A stretch of DNA of 64,000 nt from Niveibacterium terrae (GCF_048213115.1 NZ_CP172404.1:2046001-2110000), one strand, 5' to 3'; positions 1 through 9,643 are shown, counted from the first letter of the stretch. Numbers and translations are program-made. Notes: generated by a model not told the origin, from the letters alone.

Positions 1-114
1 GGAGCCGGCTCGATCACGCTGGATTCCGGGACGCAACGCACGCGCGCCCATCGCTTCTATTTCCGCGAAGGCTTTGTCATCACCTCTTTCAATTTCAAGA
101 AACAGCTCTCATGA
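1..114 (+). CDS. GNAT-family acetyltransferase, C-terminal end only
   Basis: The window opens inside a reading frame that ends with TGA at 112-114. The last residues (AHRFYFREGFVITSFNFKKQ, then LS) look like the final strand-helix-strand of GNAT N-acetyltransferases, where an A-x-R-F-Y-x-R-x-G-F pattern closes the acetyl-CoA fold. Only 37 residues are visible, so the substrate cannot be named. The stop overlaps the ATG of the homoserine dehydrogenase gene (ATGA), which suggests co-transcription and translational coupling. The family call rests on the short terminal motif. Confidence 0.6.
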   Translation, partial: GAGSITLDSGTQRTRAHRFYFREGFVITSFNFKKQLS

Positions 115-1424
115 AACCGATCAACGTTGGTCTGCTAGGAATCGGCACAGTCGGCGGTGGCACTTTCACCGTCCTGTCGCGCAATCAGGAAGAAATCACC
201 CGTCGTGCAGGGCGCCCGATCCGGATTACCACCGTCGCTGATCGCAACGTCGAACTCGCGCGCAGCATCGTCGGCGACCGCGCCAGGATCACGGCCGATG
301 CGTTCGAGCTGGTCCGTGACCCCGAGATCGATATCGTCATCGAGCTGATCGGCGGCTACGGCGTCGCGAAGGAACTGATCCTGGCCGCGATCGAGAACGG
401 CAAACACGTCGTGACGGCCAACAAGGCGCTGCTGGCCCTGCATGGCAACGAGATCTTTGCCGCGGCGAGCCGCAAGGGCGTCATGGTCGCGTTCGAGGCA
501 GCCGTCGGCGGCGGCATCCCGATCATCAAGGCGCTGCGCGAAGGGCTGACCGCGAACCGCATCGAATGGCTGGCCGGCATCATCAACGGCACGACCAACT
601 TCATCCTGACCGAGATGCGCGACAAGGGCCTGTCCTTCGAGGCCGTGCTCGGCGAAGCGCAAAAGCTCGGTTATGCGGAGGCGGATCCGACTTTCGACGT
701 CGAAGGGGTGGACGCCGCGCACAAGCTGACGATCATGAGCGCGATCGCTTTCGGCGTGCCGATCCAGTTCGAGAAGACCTACATTGAAGGCATCTCCCGG
801 CTCGCCCGCGAGGACATCGCCTATGCGGAAGAACTTGGCTACCGGATCAAGCTGCTGGGCATCGCCCGGCGCACCGCGCGCGGTCTTGAACAGCGCGTGC
901 ACCCGACGCTGATCCCCGAGCGCCGTCTGATCGCCAACGTCGATGGCGTCATGAACGCGGTGCTGGTCAAGGGCGATGCGGTCGGCCATACGCTGTACTA
1001 CGGGCGCGGCGCCGGCGCCGAGCCGACCGCGAGCGCGGTTGTTGCCGACCTCGTCGATGTGACCCGGATGCACACGTCCGACCCCGAACACCGGGTTCCG
1101 CACCTCGCCTTCCAGGCCGATCAGCTGGTCGAGCTGCCCGTGCTCGACATCGGCGATGTCGAAACCTCGTTCTATCTGCGCATCGACGTGCTCGACCGCC
1201 CCGGCGTGCTGGCCGACGTGACCCGGATCCTGGCCGATCACTCGATCTCGATCAAGGCGATGATCCAGAAGCAGCCCAAGGAAGGGAGCGACCGGACCAG
1301 CATCATCCTGCTCTCCAACCTCGTTCTGGAGCGGAACATGCAGCAAGCGATCGCGCTGATCGAGAAGCTGCCGACCGTCGCTGCGGCCGTGACGCGGATC
1401 CGCGTCGAAGGTCTGGACAACTGA
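111..1424 (+). CDS. hom: Homoserine dehydrogenase
   Basis: This enzyme reduces aspartate semialdehyde to homoserine with NAD(P)H, the branch point to threonine and methionine. An N-terminal Rossmann motif (GIGTVG, residues 10-15) is followed by TANKALLA (about 102-109) and the substrate-binding NGTTNFI (159-165). A C-terminal ACT domain (about 350-425, YLRIDVLDRPGVLADV) is the usual site of threonine feedback. At 437 residues it has the normal length of monofunctional bacterial Hom; there is no fused aspartokinase. The start overlaps the upstream GNAT stop, and thrC follows after 10 bp with GAGGA as its ribosome site, giving a hom-thrC operon. Confidence 0.97.
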   Translation: MKPINVGLLGIGTVGGGTFTVLSRNQEEITRRAGRPIRITTVADRNVELARSIVGDRARITADAFELVRDPEIDIVIELIGGYGVAKELILAAIENGKHVVTANKALLALHGNEIFAAASRKGVMVAFEAAVGGGIPIIKALREGLTANRIEWLAGIINGTTNFILTEMRDKGLSFEAVLGEAQKLGYAEADPTFDVEGVDAAHKLTIMSAIAFGVPIQFEKTYIEGISRLAREDIAYAEELGYRIKLLGIARRTARGLEQRVHPTLIPERRLIANVDGVMNAVLVKGDAVGHTLYYGRGAGAEPTASAVVADLVDVTRMHTSDPEHRVPHLAFQADQLVELPVLDIGDVETSFYLRIDVLDRPGVLADVTRILADHSISIKAMIQKQPKEGSDRTSIILLSNLVLERNMQQAIALIEKLPTVAAAVTRIRVEGLDN

Positions 1425-1434
1425 GGAGGACAGG

Positions 1435-2868
1435 ATGCGTTACATCTCCACCCGCGGCCAGGCCGCCCCCCGCTCCTTCCTCGAAATCCTGCTCGGCGGG
1501 CTGATGGAGGACGGCGGCCTCGCGCTGCCCGAAGCCTATCCGCAGTTCTCGATCGATGAACTCGAAGGCCTGCGCGGCGCGAGCTACGCGGAGCTCGCCT
1601 TCGCGGTGCTGTCGCGCTTTGCCGACGACATCCCGGCCGAGGATCTGCGCGCGATCGTCGGGCGCACCTATACGGCCGAGGTCTACTGCAATGGGCGAGA
1701 GACTTCCCGCTCGGCCGAGATCACGCCGCTGCGCACGCTCGAACCGGGCCTTCATCTGCTCGAACTGTCCAACGGGCCGACGCTCGCGTTCAAGGACATG
1801 GCGATGCAGCTGCTCGGCAACCTGTTCGAGTACGCGCTCGCGAAGACCGGCGCTTCACTGAACATCCTCGGCGCGACCTCGGGCGACACCGGTTCGGCGG
1901 CCGAGTACGCGATGCGCGGCAAGAAGGGGGTCAGCGTCTACATGCTCTCGCCCTGGGGTAAGATGAGCCCCTTCCAGCGCGCGCAGATGTACTCGCTGCA
2001 GGACGCGAACATCCACAACATCGCGGTGCGCGGCATGTTCGACGACGCGCAGGACATCGTCAAGGCGGTCTCGAACGACCTCGAGTTCAAGCGCCGCCAC
2101 GCGATCGGTACCGTCAACTCGATCAACTGGGCGCGCGTCTGCGCTCAGGTCGTCTATTACTTCAAGGCCTATTTCGCGGCGACGACGCGCTCGGACGAGC
2201 GCGTCTCCTTCGCCGTGCCTTCGGGCAACTTCGGCAACATCTGCGCCGGCCACATTGCGCGCCAGATGGGCCTGCCGATCGCGAAACTGGTTCTGGCGAC
2301 CAACGAGAACGACGTGCTCGACGAGTTCTTCCGCACCGGGCTGTACCGGCCGCGCAAGACCGCCGAAACCCACGCGACCTCGAGCCCATCGATGGACATC
2401 TCGAAAGCGTCGAACTTCGAACGCTTCGTCTTCGACCTGGTCGGGCGGGATGCCGGAGTGCTGCGCGGACTGTGGCAGCAGGTCGACTCGGGCGGTGCAT
2501 TCGACCTGGCCGGTACGACCTATTTCGCGCGGATCGGGAACTTCGGCTTCGAGTCGGGGCGCAGCACCCATGCCGACCGCCTGGCGACGATCCGTCTGGC
2601 CGACGCAAAGTACGGTGTCACGATCGACCCGCACACGGCCGACGGCCTGAAAGTCGCGCTGGAGAAGCGCGACGCCGAGGTGCCGATGATCGTGCTGGAG
2701 ACCGCGCTGCCGGCCAAGTTCGAGGAGACGATAGAGGAGGCTCTGGGGCGCGCACCCGAACGTCCCGCCGCCTATGCCGACATCGAATCGCTGCCGCAAG
2801 CGGTCGAAGTCATAGACGCCGACGTCGCCGTGGTCCGCGGCCTGATCGAGGCGGGCGAGGGGCTCTGA
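1435..2868 (+). CDS. thrC: Threonine synthase
   Basis: This PLP enzyme converts O-phosphohomoserine to threonine. The PLP lysine lies in LAFKDMAMQ (K120) and the phosphate-binding loop is SGDTGSAA (149-156). The 477-residue length and the N-terminal RYISTRG motif match the longer threonine synthase class of proteobacteria. It lies 10 bp downstream of hom and just ahead of a strong intrinsic terminator, so it is the last gene of this operon. Homoserine kinase (thrB), which supplies its substrate, is not in this window. Confidence 0.97.
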   Translation: MRYISTRGQAAPRSFLEILLGGLMEDGGLALPEAYPQFSIDELEGLRGASYAELAFAVLSRFADDIPAEDLRAIVGRTYTAEVYCNGRETSRSAEITPLRTLEPGLHLLELSNGPTLAFKDMAMQLLGNLFEYALAKTGASLNILGATSGDTGSAAEYAMRGKKGVSVYMLSPWGKMSPFQRAQMYSLQDANIHNIAVRGMFDDAQDIVKAVSNDLEFKRRHAIGTVNSINWARVCAQVVYYFKAYFAATTRSDERVSFAVPSGNFGNICAGHIARQMGLPIAKLVLATNENDVLDEFFRTGLYRPRKTAETHATSSPSMDISKASNFERFVFDLVGRDAGVLRGLWQQVDSGGAFDLAGTTYFARIGNFGFESGRSTHADRLATIRLADAKYGVTIDPHTADGLKVALEKRDAEVPMIVLETALPAKFEETIEEALGRAPERPAAYADIESLPQAVEVIDADVAVVRGLIEAGEGL

Positions 2869-2886
2869 ACCACGCTTTGCCATAGG

Positions 2887-2917
2887 AAAGGGCGCCCGAG
2901 AGCGCCCTTTCTTCTTT
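2887..2917 (+). terminator. Rho-independent terminator of hom-thrC
   Basis: A perfect 9-bp stem AAAGGGCGC / GCGCCCTTT (2887-2895 and 2902-2910) encloses a CCGAGA loop and is followed by CTTCTTT. It sits 18 bp past the thrC stop and just before the end of the convergent nadC gene. Confidence 0.9.
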
Positions 2918-2930
2918 GGTGGAGCTCGCC

Positions 2931-3779
2931 TCAGCGTTCGAAATGGCGCAGCGACAGGTCGACCGCCTGGACGTCCTTGGTCAGCTTGCCGATCGAGATC
3001 CGGTCCACGCCCAGATCGGCGATTGCCCTGAGCTGCTCGAAACCGACGCCGCCGCTCGCTTCGAGCTGGGCGCGGCCGGCGTTGATCATCACCGCTTCGG
3101 CCATCTCGGCATGGGTCATGTTGTCGAGCAGGATCATCTCGGCGTTGGCGGCGAGCGCTTCGCGCAGCTGATCGAGGGTTTCGACCTCGACTTCGATGAA
3201 TACATCGCCGTGCGCGATCGCGCGCGCCTTCGCCAGCGCCGCGGTGATTCCGCCGGCGGCCATGATGTGGTTTTCCTTGATCAGGATTCCATCGTAGAGG
3301 CCGATCCGGTGGTTGGTTCCGCCGCCGACCGAGACTGCGTATTTCTGGGCCAGGCGAAGCCCGGGAAGCGTCTTGCGGGTATCGACGATCTTCGCTTTCG
3401 TGCCCGCCACCGCCTTGACGTAGCTTCGCGTGCGAGTCGCGGTCGAGGACAGCAGCTGCAGGAAGTTCAGCGCGGTGCGCTCGGCGGTCAGCAGCACCCG
3501 CGCATTCGCGACGATGTCGCAGATCGGCTGTCCCGCCTTGAGCGGGTCGCCGTCCTTCGCGTGCCAGACGATCGTGCTCTGCGGGTCGAGCGCGGAGAAG
3601 GTCGCGGCGAACCACGCCGAGCCGCACAGCACGGCCGCCTCGCGGGTGATGACCTGGCCTCGGGCATCGCGTTCGGCATCGATCAGCCGCGCGGTCAGAT
3701 CGCCGGTGCCGATGTCTTCGGCCAGCGCCGCGGCGACGTTGCGCTGGATCTCCACGCGGAGTTGTTCGTCGTAATTCAT
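2931..3779 (-). CDS. nadC: Nicotinate-nucleotide pyrophosphorylase (carboxylating)
   Basis: This enzyme (quinolinate phosphoribosyltransferase) makes nicotinate mononucleotide from quinolinate and PRPP in de novo NAD synthesis. Family motifs include DTRKTLPGLR, the GGGTNHRIGLYDGILIKENH active-site stretch, and a C-terminal GVGFEQLRAIADLGVDRISIG. The chosen start (MNYDEQLRVEI) gives 282 residues, the usual length; an in-frame extension of 36 residues upstream has no family resemblance. The gene lies 83 bp downstream of nnr on the same strand, so two NAD-related genes may share a transcript. Confidence 0.95.
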   Translation of the reverse strand: MNYDEQLRVEIQRNVAAALAEDIGTGDLTARLIDAERDARGQVITREAAVLCGSAWFAATFSALDPQSTIVWHAKDGDPLKAGQPICDIVANARVLLTAERTALNFLQLLSSTATRTRSYVKAVAGTKAKIVDTRKTLPGLRLAQKYAVSVGGGTNHRIGLYDGILIKENHIMAAGGITAALAKARAIAHGDVFIEVEVETLDQLREALAANAEMILLDNMTHAEMAEAVMINAGRAQLEASGGVGFEQLRAIADLGVDRISIGKLTKDVQAVDLSLRHFER

Positions 3780-3862
3780 GTCTTGCCTCGTAGTTCCGGA
3801 GCGCGAGCGCCGAGCCGGGAAGTATAACGCTGACCGCTGTTTCGCCGCACTCGCCGGGGCGC

Positions 3863-5335
3863 TTACGCGTTGGAGCGGAGGAGCCACCGGTTATAGGTCG
3901 CGCGCGCCGAGCCGATCAGCTCGCTGGCCGAGAGCCCGATCGGCCCGCAACCGGCCGCGCTGCACGCGTCGGCCGCCGCGCCATGCAGATGGACTCCGCC
4001 GTGCAGCGCCTGGCGAGCCTCCCAGCCCTGGGCGAGCAGGCTCGCGACGAGGCCGCTCAGCACATCGCCCATGCCCGCCGCGCCCATGCCGGGGTGGCCA
4101 CTCGTGTTGATCGCCCAGGCGCCATCCGGGCTGGCGAGAATGCTGCCGCAGCCCTTCAGGACCACCTCGCAGCGGTAGCGGGCGGCCAGCGCGCGGCAGG
4201 CTTTGAGCCGGTCGTTCTGAACCTCGCGGGTGCTCTGCTGCAGCAGCCTCGCCGCCTCGGCGGGGTGGGGCGTCAGAATCGTCGGGCGGGTGCGCGCGCG
4301 CACGCCTTGTTCGAGCTGTGGATCGCTGCCGAGGAGATTCAGCGCGTCGGCGTCGAGCAGCAGAGGACCCTGAAAATCCAGCGCCGCGCGCAGAAGCCGC
4401 AGCGCGGTCTCGCTCCTGCCCAGCCCGGGACCGACGGCGAGCACGCTCGCGTGCCCGGCGACCTCTTCGGCGCTGACCATCATCAGCTCGGGGTGGAGCG
4501 GATCGAGCGCCGGTGCGCTCTCGTCCAGAGCGCCGACATAGACCCGTCCGGCGCCGAGGGCGAGCGCCGCACGGCCGGCGAGCCAGGCCGCGCCGAGCAT
4601 TCCCGGCGCGCCGCCGAGGATCCCGACCTCTCCCCAGTCGCCCTTGTGCGAGTTCCTCGGCCGGGGTTTGAGTTCGCCGCGAAAGTCCTCGACCGAGATC
4701 CGTTGCCCGGGCGAGGGCCAGGCGGGAAGGCCCAGGTCGGCGATGCGGATCTCGCCGCAGTGATCGGGGCCGTCGAGCGTCAAGAGGCCCGGTTTGAGCC
4801 CGATGAAAGTCAGCGTATGGCTCGCGCGGACCGCGCGCCCGAGAACTTGCCCCGAGTCCGCATCGAGACCGCTGGGCAGATCCAGCGCAAGGACGGGGCA
4901 GTCGAGGCGGCCAAGCCGGTCTATCCATTCGAGCGGCAGCCCTTCCGGTGGCCTCTTCAGGCCGATCCCGAACAGGCCGTCGATCGCGAGCGCCCAGGCG
5001 CGCTCGGGCAGCTTTGTCACGCTCTCACCCCCCGCATCGCGCCAGGCCTGCCACGCTGCCGCGGCATCGGCGGGGAAGCGCTGCGGATCGCCGGCCAGCG
5101 CGCAGACCACCTCGCGCCCGGCCGCTTTCAGATGGCGGGCTGCGACCAGCGCATCACCGCCGTTGTTGCCAGGGCCGACGGCAACCAGAATCGGCCCGCT
5201 GCGCCCGGGCAGCAGCTCCAGCGCCCAGTCCGCAGCAGCTCGTCCGGCGCGCTCCATCAGCGTGGGCTGCGCTCCGGGAAGATAATGCGCTTCGATCGCG
5301 CGTATCGCCTCGATGCAGTGGATGGGCTCGGACAT
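3863..5335 (-). CDS. nnr: Bifunctional NAD(P)H-hydrate epimerase / ADP-dependent NAD(P)H-hydrate dehydratase
   Basis: This YjeF-type repair enzyme restores NAD(P)H from its hydrated, damaged forms. The N-terminal epimerase domain has GPGNNGGDALVAARHL (from about residue 54). The C-terminal ribokinase-like dehydratase domain has LAVGPGLGRSE, LTPHPAEAARL and GMGDVLSGLVASLL. The 490 residues starting at MSEPIHCIEA match the fused form, and the six-residue upstream extension was not chosen. It is transcribed away from the GH13 gene and toward nadC. Confidence 0.94.
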   Translation of the reverse strand: MSEPIHCIEAIRAIEAHYLPGAQPTLMERAGRAAADWALELLPGRSGPILVAVGPGNNGGDALVAARHLKAAGREVVCALAGDPQRFPADAAAAWQAWRDAGGESVTKLPERAWALAIDGLFGIGLKRPPEGLPLEWIDRLGRLDCPVLALDLPSGLDADSGQVLGRAVRASHTLTFIGLKPGLLTLDGPDHCGEIRIADLGLPAWPSPGQRISVEDFRGELKPRPRNSHKGDWGEVGILGGAPGMLGAAWLAGRAALALGAGRVYVGALDESAPALDPLHPELMMVSAEEVAGHASVLAVGPGLGRSETALRLLRAALDFQGPLLLDADALNLLGSDPQLEQGVRARTRPTILTPHPAEAARLLQQSTREVQNDRLKACRALAARYRCEVVLKGCGSILASPDGAWAINTSGHPGMGAAGMGDVLSGLVASLLAQGWEARQALHGGVHLHGAAADACSAAGCGPIGLSASELIGSARATYNRWLLRSNA

Positions 5336-5395
5336 GACCGTTTTCCTTCGCAAAACGCGATTCTAGTGCGATCGTCGCAGACAAGGAGACGCACG

Positions 5396-7054
5396 ATGAT
5401 GCAGCGACAGTGGTGGAGAGAGGGTATCGTCTATCAGGTCTATCCGCGCAGCTTCATGGATGGCAATGGCGACGGAATTGGCGACCTTCCCGGTCTGATC
5501 AGCCGGCTCGACCATCTGCAATGGCTCGGCGTCACGATCGTCTGGATCAACCCGGTTTACCGCTCGCCCAATCACGACAACGGCTACGACGTCAGCGACT
5601 ACCTCGCGATCGCGCCCGAGTTCGGGACGCTGGACGACTGGCGGGCGCTGCGTGACGGCCTGCACGCGCGCGGCATGCGCCTCGTCATGGATCTCGTCGT
5701 CAACCACAGCTCGAACGAGCACCCGTGGTTCTGCGAATCGCGCAAGCGCGATTCGGCCAAGCGCGACTGGTATCTGTGGCGGCCGCCCGCCGGGGCCGGT
5801 GGCCCGCCGAACAGCTGGCGCGCCGTCTTCGGCGGATCGGCCTGGCACTTCGACGAAGCGAGCGGAGAGTACTACCTGGGGCTTTTCTCGCGCTGGCAGC
5901 CGGATCTGAATTGGCGCTCACCGGCTCTTCGCGAAGCGGTGTTCGCGATGATGCGCCAGTGGCTCGACCTGGGCGTCGATGGCTTCCGGATGGACGTGAT
6001 CAACATGATCGCGAAGGATCCCGCCTGGCTCGATGGCGACCCCGAGCCGGGAGCTTCGCCGCCGGGTGAAGCCTTCATGAACCGCACTGACGCGCATGAA
6101 TGGCTGGTCCAGATGCGCCGCGAAGTGTTCGCGGGACGGGAGGTGATGACGGTCGGCGAGTGCCCGGGCGCCCAGCCCGATGACGCGGTGCTCTTCACGT
6201 CGCCCGAGCGTAGCGAGCTGGACATGATTTTCCAGTTCGAGCACGTCGGTCTCGACCAGATGGGCAGCAAGTGGCAGACGAAGCCGCTGGATCTGCTCGC
6301 GCTCAAGCGCTCGCTGGGGCGCTGGCAGACGGCGCTGGACGGGCGCGGCTGGAACAGCCTCTATCTGATGAACCACGATCAGCCGCGCTCGGTCTCGCGT
6401 TTCGGCGACGACGGCATCTGGCGCGAGGAGTCCGCGAAGCTGTTGCTGACGCTGAACCTGAGCCTTCAGGGCACGCCCTTCCTCTATCAGGGCGAAGAGA
6501 TTGGCATGAAGAACTGCCCGTTCGCGTCGATCGACGACTACCGCGACATCGAGAGCCTCGCTCATGCCGAGGAGGCCAGGGCCAGCGGGGAGAGCGATGC
6601 CGAAATCCTCGCGGCCCTGCACAGGATGAGCCGCGACAACAGCCGCACGCCGATGCAGTGGAGCGCCGAGCCCAACGCCGGTTTCACGACCGGCACGCCG
6701 TGGATAGCGCTCAATCCCGACTGGCACGGGATCAACGTCGAGGCCGCGCGGGAGGATCCCAACTCGATCCTCCACTATCTGCGCCGGCTGATCGCGGTGC
6801 GCCAGGCTCACCCCGGGCTGATCCATGGCCGCTACGCGCCCGTCGACGAAGAGAACCCGCGGGTCTTCGCCTATCTGCGCGAGCACGAAACAGGCTCATT
6901 TCTGGTTGCGCTGAACTTTGGCGAGCGGGAAGCCGGTTTCGCGCTGCCCGCCGGTCTCGCCGGCGCGCTCTCGCCGCTGATCGGCAACTACCCGGCGCCG
7001 GCGGATCCGGCTTCGCTTCGCCCCTGGGAAGCGGCGATCTGGAAGCTCGGCTGA
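5396..7054 (+). CDS. Alpha-glucosidase, glycoside hydrolase family 13
   Basis: This is a retaining alpha-glucosidase of the oligo-1,6-glucosidase/alpha-glucosidase type, and is probably cytoplasmic because no signal peptide is seen. The TIM barrel begins at once (WWREGIVYQVYPRSF, then DGNGDGIGDLPG). The nucleophile is D200 in DGFRMDVINM, the acid/base E255 in MTVGE, and the third carboxylate D328 in NHDQPR. At 552 residues it has family length. AAGGAG lies 9 bp before the double ATG start. Much longer open frame upstream is antisense to nnr and is not part of the gene. The exact substrate (maltose, isomaltose, sucrose or trehalose) cannot be read from the sequence. Confidence 0.9.
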   Translation: MMQRQWWREGIVYQVYPRSFMDGNGDGIGDLPGLISRLDHLQWLGVTIVWINPVYRSPNHDNGYDVSDYLAIAPEFGTLDDWRALRDGLHARGMRLVMDLVVNHSSNEHPWFCESRKRDSAKRDWYLWRPPAGAGGPPNSWRAVFGGSAWHFDEASGEYYLGLFSRWQPDLNWRSPALREAVFAMMRQWLDLGVDGFRMDVINMIAKDPAWLDGDPEPGASPPGEAFMNRTDAHEWLVQMRREVFAGREVMTVGECPGAQPDDAVLFTSPERSELDMIFQFEHVGLDQMGSKWQTKPLDLLALKRSLGRWQTALDGRGWNSLYLMNHDQPRSVSRFGDDGIWREESAKLLLTLNLSLQGTPFLYQGEEIGMKNCPFASIDDYRDIESLAHAEEARASGESDAEILAALHRMSRDNSRTPMQWSAEPNAGFTTGTPWIALNPDWHGINVEAAREDPNSILHYLRRLIAVRQAHPGLIHGRYAPVDEENPRVFAYLREHETGSFLVALNFGEREAGFALPAGLAGALSPLIGNYPAPADPASLRPWEAAIWKLG

Positions 7055-7064
7055 TTCCGCTTGC

Positions 7065-7985
7065 CTACTCTGAGCGCATCAGCGTCGATTTGCCGAACAG
7101 GCTCTCGATCAGATCCACGGCCAGGTTCGCCGTGCGGTTGCGGTGGTCGAGCGCGGGGTTCAGCTCGACGACATCGAGCGAGGCGAGGCGGGCGGTGTCG
7201 GCGATCATCTCCATGCACAGCTGGGCTTCGCGGTAGTTCGGCCCACCGCGCACCGTCGTTCCGACTCCGGGCGCGATCTCGGGGTCGAGAAAGTCGACAT
7301 CGAAGCTGACGTGAAGGTGGGTATTCTCGTCCATCCCGGCCAGGGCCCGATCCATCGTCTGGCGCATGCCGTGTTCGTCGATATAGCGCATGTCGAAGAC
7401 ATCGAGCTTCATCTCGTGGACGAGCCTCTTCTCGCCTTCATCGACGCTGCGGATGCCGATCTGGCGGATCCAGGAGGGGTCTATCGCCGGAGTGTGTCCG
7501 CCTATCCGGATCAGCGGATCCGGGCCCAGCCCGCACAGGCAGGCGACCGGCATGCCGTGGATATTGCCGCTGGGCGTGATCTTGCGGGTGTTGAAGTCGG
7601 CATGGGCGTCGAGCCAGAGGATGCGCAGGCTCTTGCCGCGCTCGCGGCAGTGGCGGGCGACGGCCGAGATCGAACCCAAGGCCAGCGAATGGTCGCCGCC
7701 CAGCAGCATCGGAAAGCGGCCGCGACCGAGCTCGCGGTGTACGGCGGTATGGACGGCCTCATTCCACTGCGTGACCTCTTCGAGGTGACGGTAGCCGTCC
7801 TCGGGGGGCAGGACCGGATTGCTGGGGCCGGAGAGGTTGCCCCTGTCCTCGACTTCGACACCTCGCGCCCTCAGCGCATCGACGATGTTCGCGACACGAA
7901 GCGCCTCCGGTCCCATTGAAGAACCCCGGACTCCGGCTCCGATGTCGGTCGGGGCGCCGATCAGGCTGACGCGGGTCTGCTGCAT
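7065..7985 (-). CDS. rocF: Arginase
   Basis: This enzyme hydrolyses arginine to ornithine and urea using a dinuclear manganese site. Metal ligands are visible in GGDHSLALG (H99), DAHADFNT (126-133) and SFDVDFLDPEIAPGVGT (D229, D231). The ureohydrolase fold starts at VSLIGAPTDIGAGVRGSSMG, a version typical of arginases rather than agmatinases. The start MQQTRVSLIG gives 306 residues; a longer upstream frame lacks similarity. It converges with the GH13 gene across 10 bp. No other arginine catabolism genes are near. Confidence 0.92.
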   Translation of the reverse strand: MQQTRVSLIGAPTDIGAGVRGSSMGPEALRVANIVDALRARGVEVEDRGNLSGPSNPVLPPEDGYRHLEEVTQWNEAVHTAVHRELGRGRFPMLLGGDHSLALGSISAVARHCRERGKSLRILWLDAHADFNTRKITPSGNIHGMPVACLCGLGPDPLIRIGGHTPAIDPSWIRQIGIRSVDEGEKRLVHEMKLDVFDMRYIDEHGMRQTMDRALAGMDENTHLHVSFDVDFLDPEIAPGVGTTVRGGPNYREAQLCMEMIADTARLASLDVVELNPALDHRNRTANLAVDLIESLFGKSTLMRSE

Positions 7986-8160
7986 GAAGCCAACTCCTTG
8001 TTCGTTTGCGCGGCACGCCATGTCGGCCCGCCAGTCCAGGTGCTGTCGCCCTTCGTGAGGACGGCGCGAGGGCTGAACTCTAGCGCGTTTGCGAGGGTTT
8101 TGAGCGCACCGGGGCACCGGTGCCCACCAGCAAGGGAAGACCCGGCGCTTGGCGGATCGC

Positions 8161-8895
8161 TTACGGGGTGAAGCTCGTGATGACCGGTGCGTTGAAACCG
8201 ATGCGCTTGAGCCCTTCGGCTAGCAAAGCGGCCTGTCGCCGTCCTTCGGCATCGCGGCGAAAGGCCACGTGCAGGCTGCGCTGCTCCAGCAGGCGCGGAT
8301 TCATCACGAGCTGGCCGCGCAGCGCGGCGAGCCGGGGATCGTTGCTGACCAGGTGGGCGAAGACCAGAGAGTCGATCGCGGCCAGATCCAGCGGGCCGTG
8401 CCCCAGGCGCTTGAGCAGTGCGACTTCATCGGGGAGCTTTTCGGCCTTGATGCTTCCCTGTTCGATTCTCTGGTCCAAGCGCTCGGTGTTGACGTCGTCC
8501 TGGACGACTCCGAGCCGCAGATGCTCCAGATCGTCGAGCGTGCTCCAGTAGATCGAGCGGTCTGATCTCTGCGCGAAGCCCAGCGCGCTTGCCCCGACGG
8601 TCTCGGAGAGCAGCCACTGGCGGTCGAGAGAGGGGGAGTAGACCTGCGGAAAATAGCCGCGCAGCTTACCGTGAGCCGCCTGACGCAGGGCCTGGCGGCG
8701 CGGCATGAACTCGATCTGCAGCGTGTGGCCGACCGCGGCGAAGGCGAGCTTCAGGGTTGCGCTGACCGATCCGGATTGGGCGACCGAAGCACTCGCATAG
8801 GGTTGCCACTCGATTGCGGCGAGGCGAATGATTCGCTCCTCGGCATGGGCCGAAGCGGAGAGCCAGAACACCAGCAAAGCGGCAAGAAGGCGCAT
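8161..8895 (-). CDS. Periplasmic substrate-binding protein, PBP2 / family 3-like
   Basis: A signal peptide (about residues 1-18, cut after SASAHA) is followed by a type 2 periplasmic-binding fold: IEWQPYASASVAQSG, then FMPRRQALRQAAHGKLRGYFPQVYSPS, then LRLGVVQDDVNTERLDQRIEQG. This layout fits the solute-binding family 3 proteins, many of which are orphans with no linked permease. None is present here. The ligand is unknown. The 244 residues are typical. No strong ribosome site is seen ahead of the ATG. Confidence 0.75.
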   Translation of the reverse strand: MRLLAALLVFWLSASAHAEERIIRLAAIEWQPYASASVAQSGSVSATLKLAFAAVGHTLQIEFMPRRQALRQAAHGKLRGYFPQVYSPSLDRQWLLSETVGASALGFAQRSDRSIYWSTLDDLEHLRLGVVQDDVNTERLDQRIEQGSIKAEKLPDEVALLKRLGHGPLDLAAIDSLVFAHLVSNDPRLAALRGQLVMNPRLLEQRSLHVAFRRDAEGRRQAALLAEGLKRIGFNAPVITSFTP

Positions 8896-8998
8896 CGTCA
8901 GTCAGGCAATGGGTCAGCTAGGAAGGGGGCGAGTCCGCTCAGCGCGGACAGCGCGGGCGCATCTTACTCGCTGGCATGATTTCCCGCACTGTTCCCGA

Positions 8999-9643
8999 TC
9001 AGCTCCGCGGCCACGGCCTGAGGATCGCCCTGACCGGGCTCGCCTCGGCGAGCGTCAGGCGCAGCGGCAGCGCGATCAGCTCGTAGTCCCCGCACTCGAC
9101 CCCGTCGAGCAGCAGGTTTTCGAGCAAGGCCATCCGGTAGCGGCCGATGCGCAGGTGGCTGAGCAGATCGGCGTCGTCGGCCGGATCGACCGAGGGCGTG
9201 TCGATGCCGATCAGCTGCACGCCCGCCCGGTGCAAAGCGTCTACCGTCTCCGGCGCCAGAGCGCTGAAGCACGGATCCCAGCGATCCCGGCGTGTCGCGA
9301 CCGCAGTGCGGATCAGGATGCGCGGCGGCAGATCCTCCAGCCGGCCTTGCAGGTGATCGGGAAAGACCAGGGGACCGGCATCGAAGGCGTGGAGTACGCG
9401 GCAGTGGCCGATATAGGGCGCGAGCGCCACGGCGCCGATCGCCTCTCCTGCCGGGTCGAAGTGCAGCGGCGCGTCGGCGTGGGCCCCGGTGTGCGGGGAG
9501 AGCATCAGCGTCGAGGTATTGACCGGGCTCGCTTCGCCTATCCGCGCGCCCCATTGTTGCTGGTAGGGCGCATCGCCGGGAAAGACCAGGGTGTCGGGCG
9601 AAATCTCCGGCGAAATGTCTATGATTGGACGCGTGCGGCTCAT
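8999..9643 (-). CDS. kynB: Kynurenine formamidase (arylformamidase)
   Basis: This metal-dependent cyclase-fold hydrolase converts N-formylkynurenine to kynurenine in tryptophan breakdown. The signature HTGAHADAPLHF lies at about residues 51-62, preceded by the IDISPEISPDTLVFPGD opening typical of bacterial KynB. The start MSRTRPIIDI gives 214 residues, the usual size; an upstream ATG would add nine unrelated residues. Tryptophan 2,3-dioxygenase and kynureninase are not in the window, so the pathway is split or incomplete here. Confidence 0.9.
   Translation of the reverse strand: MSRTRPIIDISPEISPDTLVFPGDAPYQQQWGARIGEASPVNTSTLMLSPHTGAHADAPLHFDPAGEAIGAVALAPYIGHCRVLHAFDAGPLVFPDHLQGRLEDLPPRILIRTAVATRRDRWDPCFSALAPETVDALHRAGVQLIGIDTPSVDPADDADLLSHLRIGRYRMALLENLLLDGVECGDYELIALPLRLTLAEASPVRAILRPWPRS

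Noticed and set aside
1855..3627. Long open frame on the minus strand (590 codons)
   Set aside because: It runs antisense across thrC and across nadC in the wrong frame; the real proteins are strongly recognisable and the long frame reflects G+C-rich codon bias.
3983..5395. In-frame extension upstream of the GH13 gene
   Set aside because: It is antisense to nnr, shows no family similarity, and AAGGAG lies directly before the ATG at 5396.
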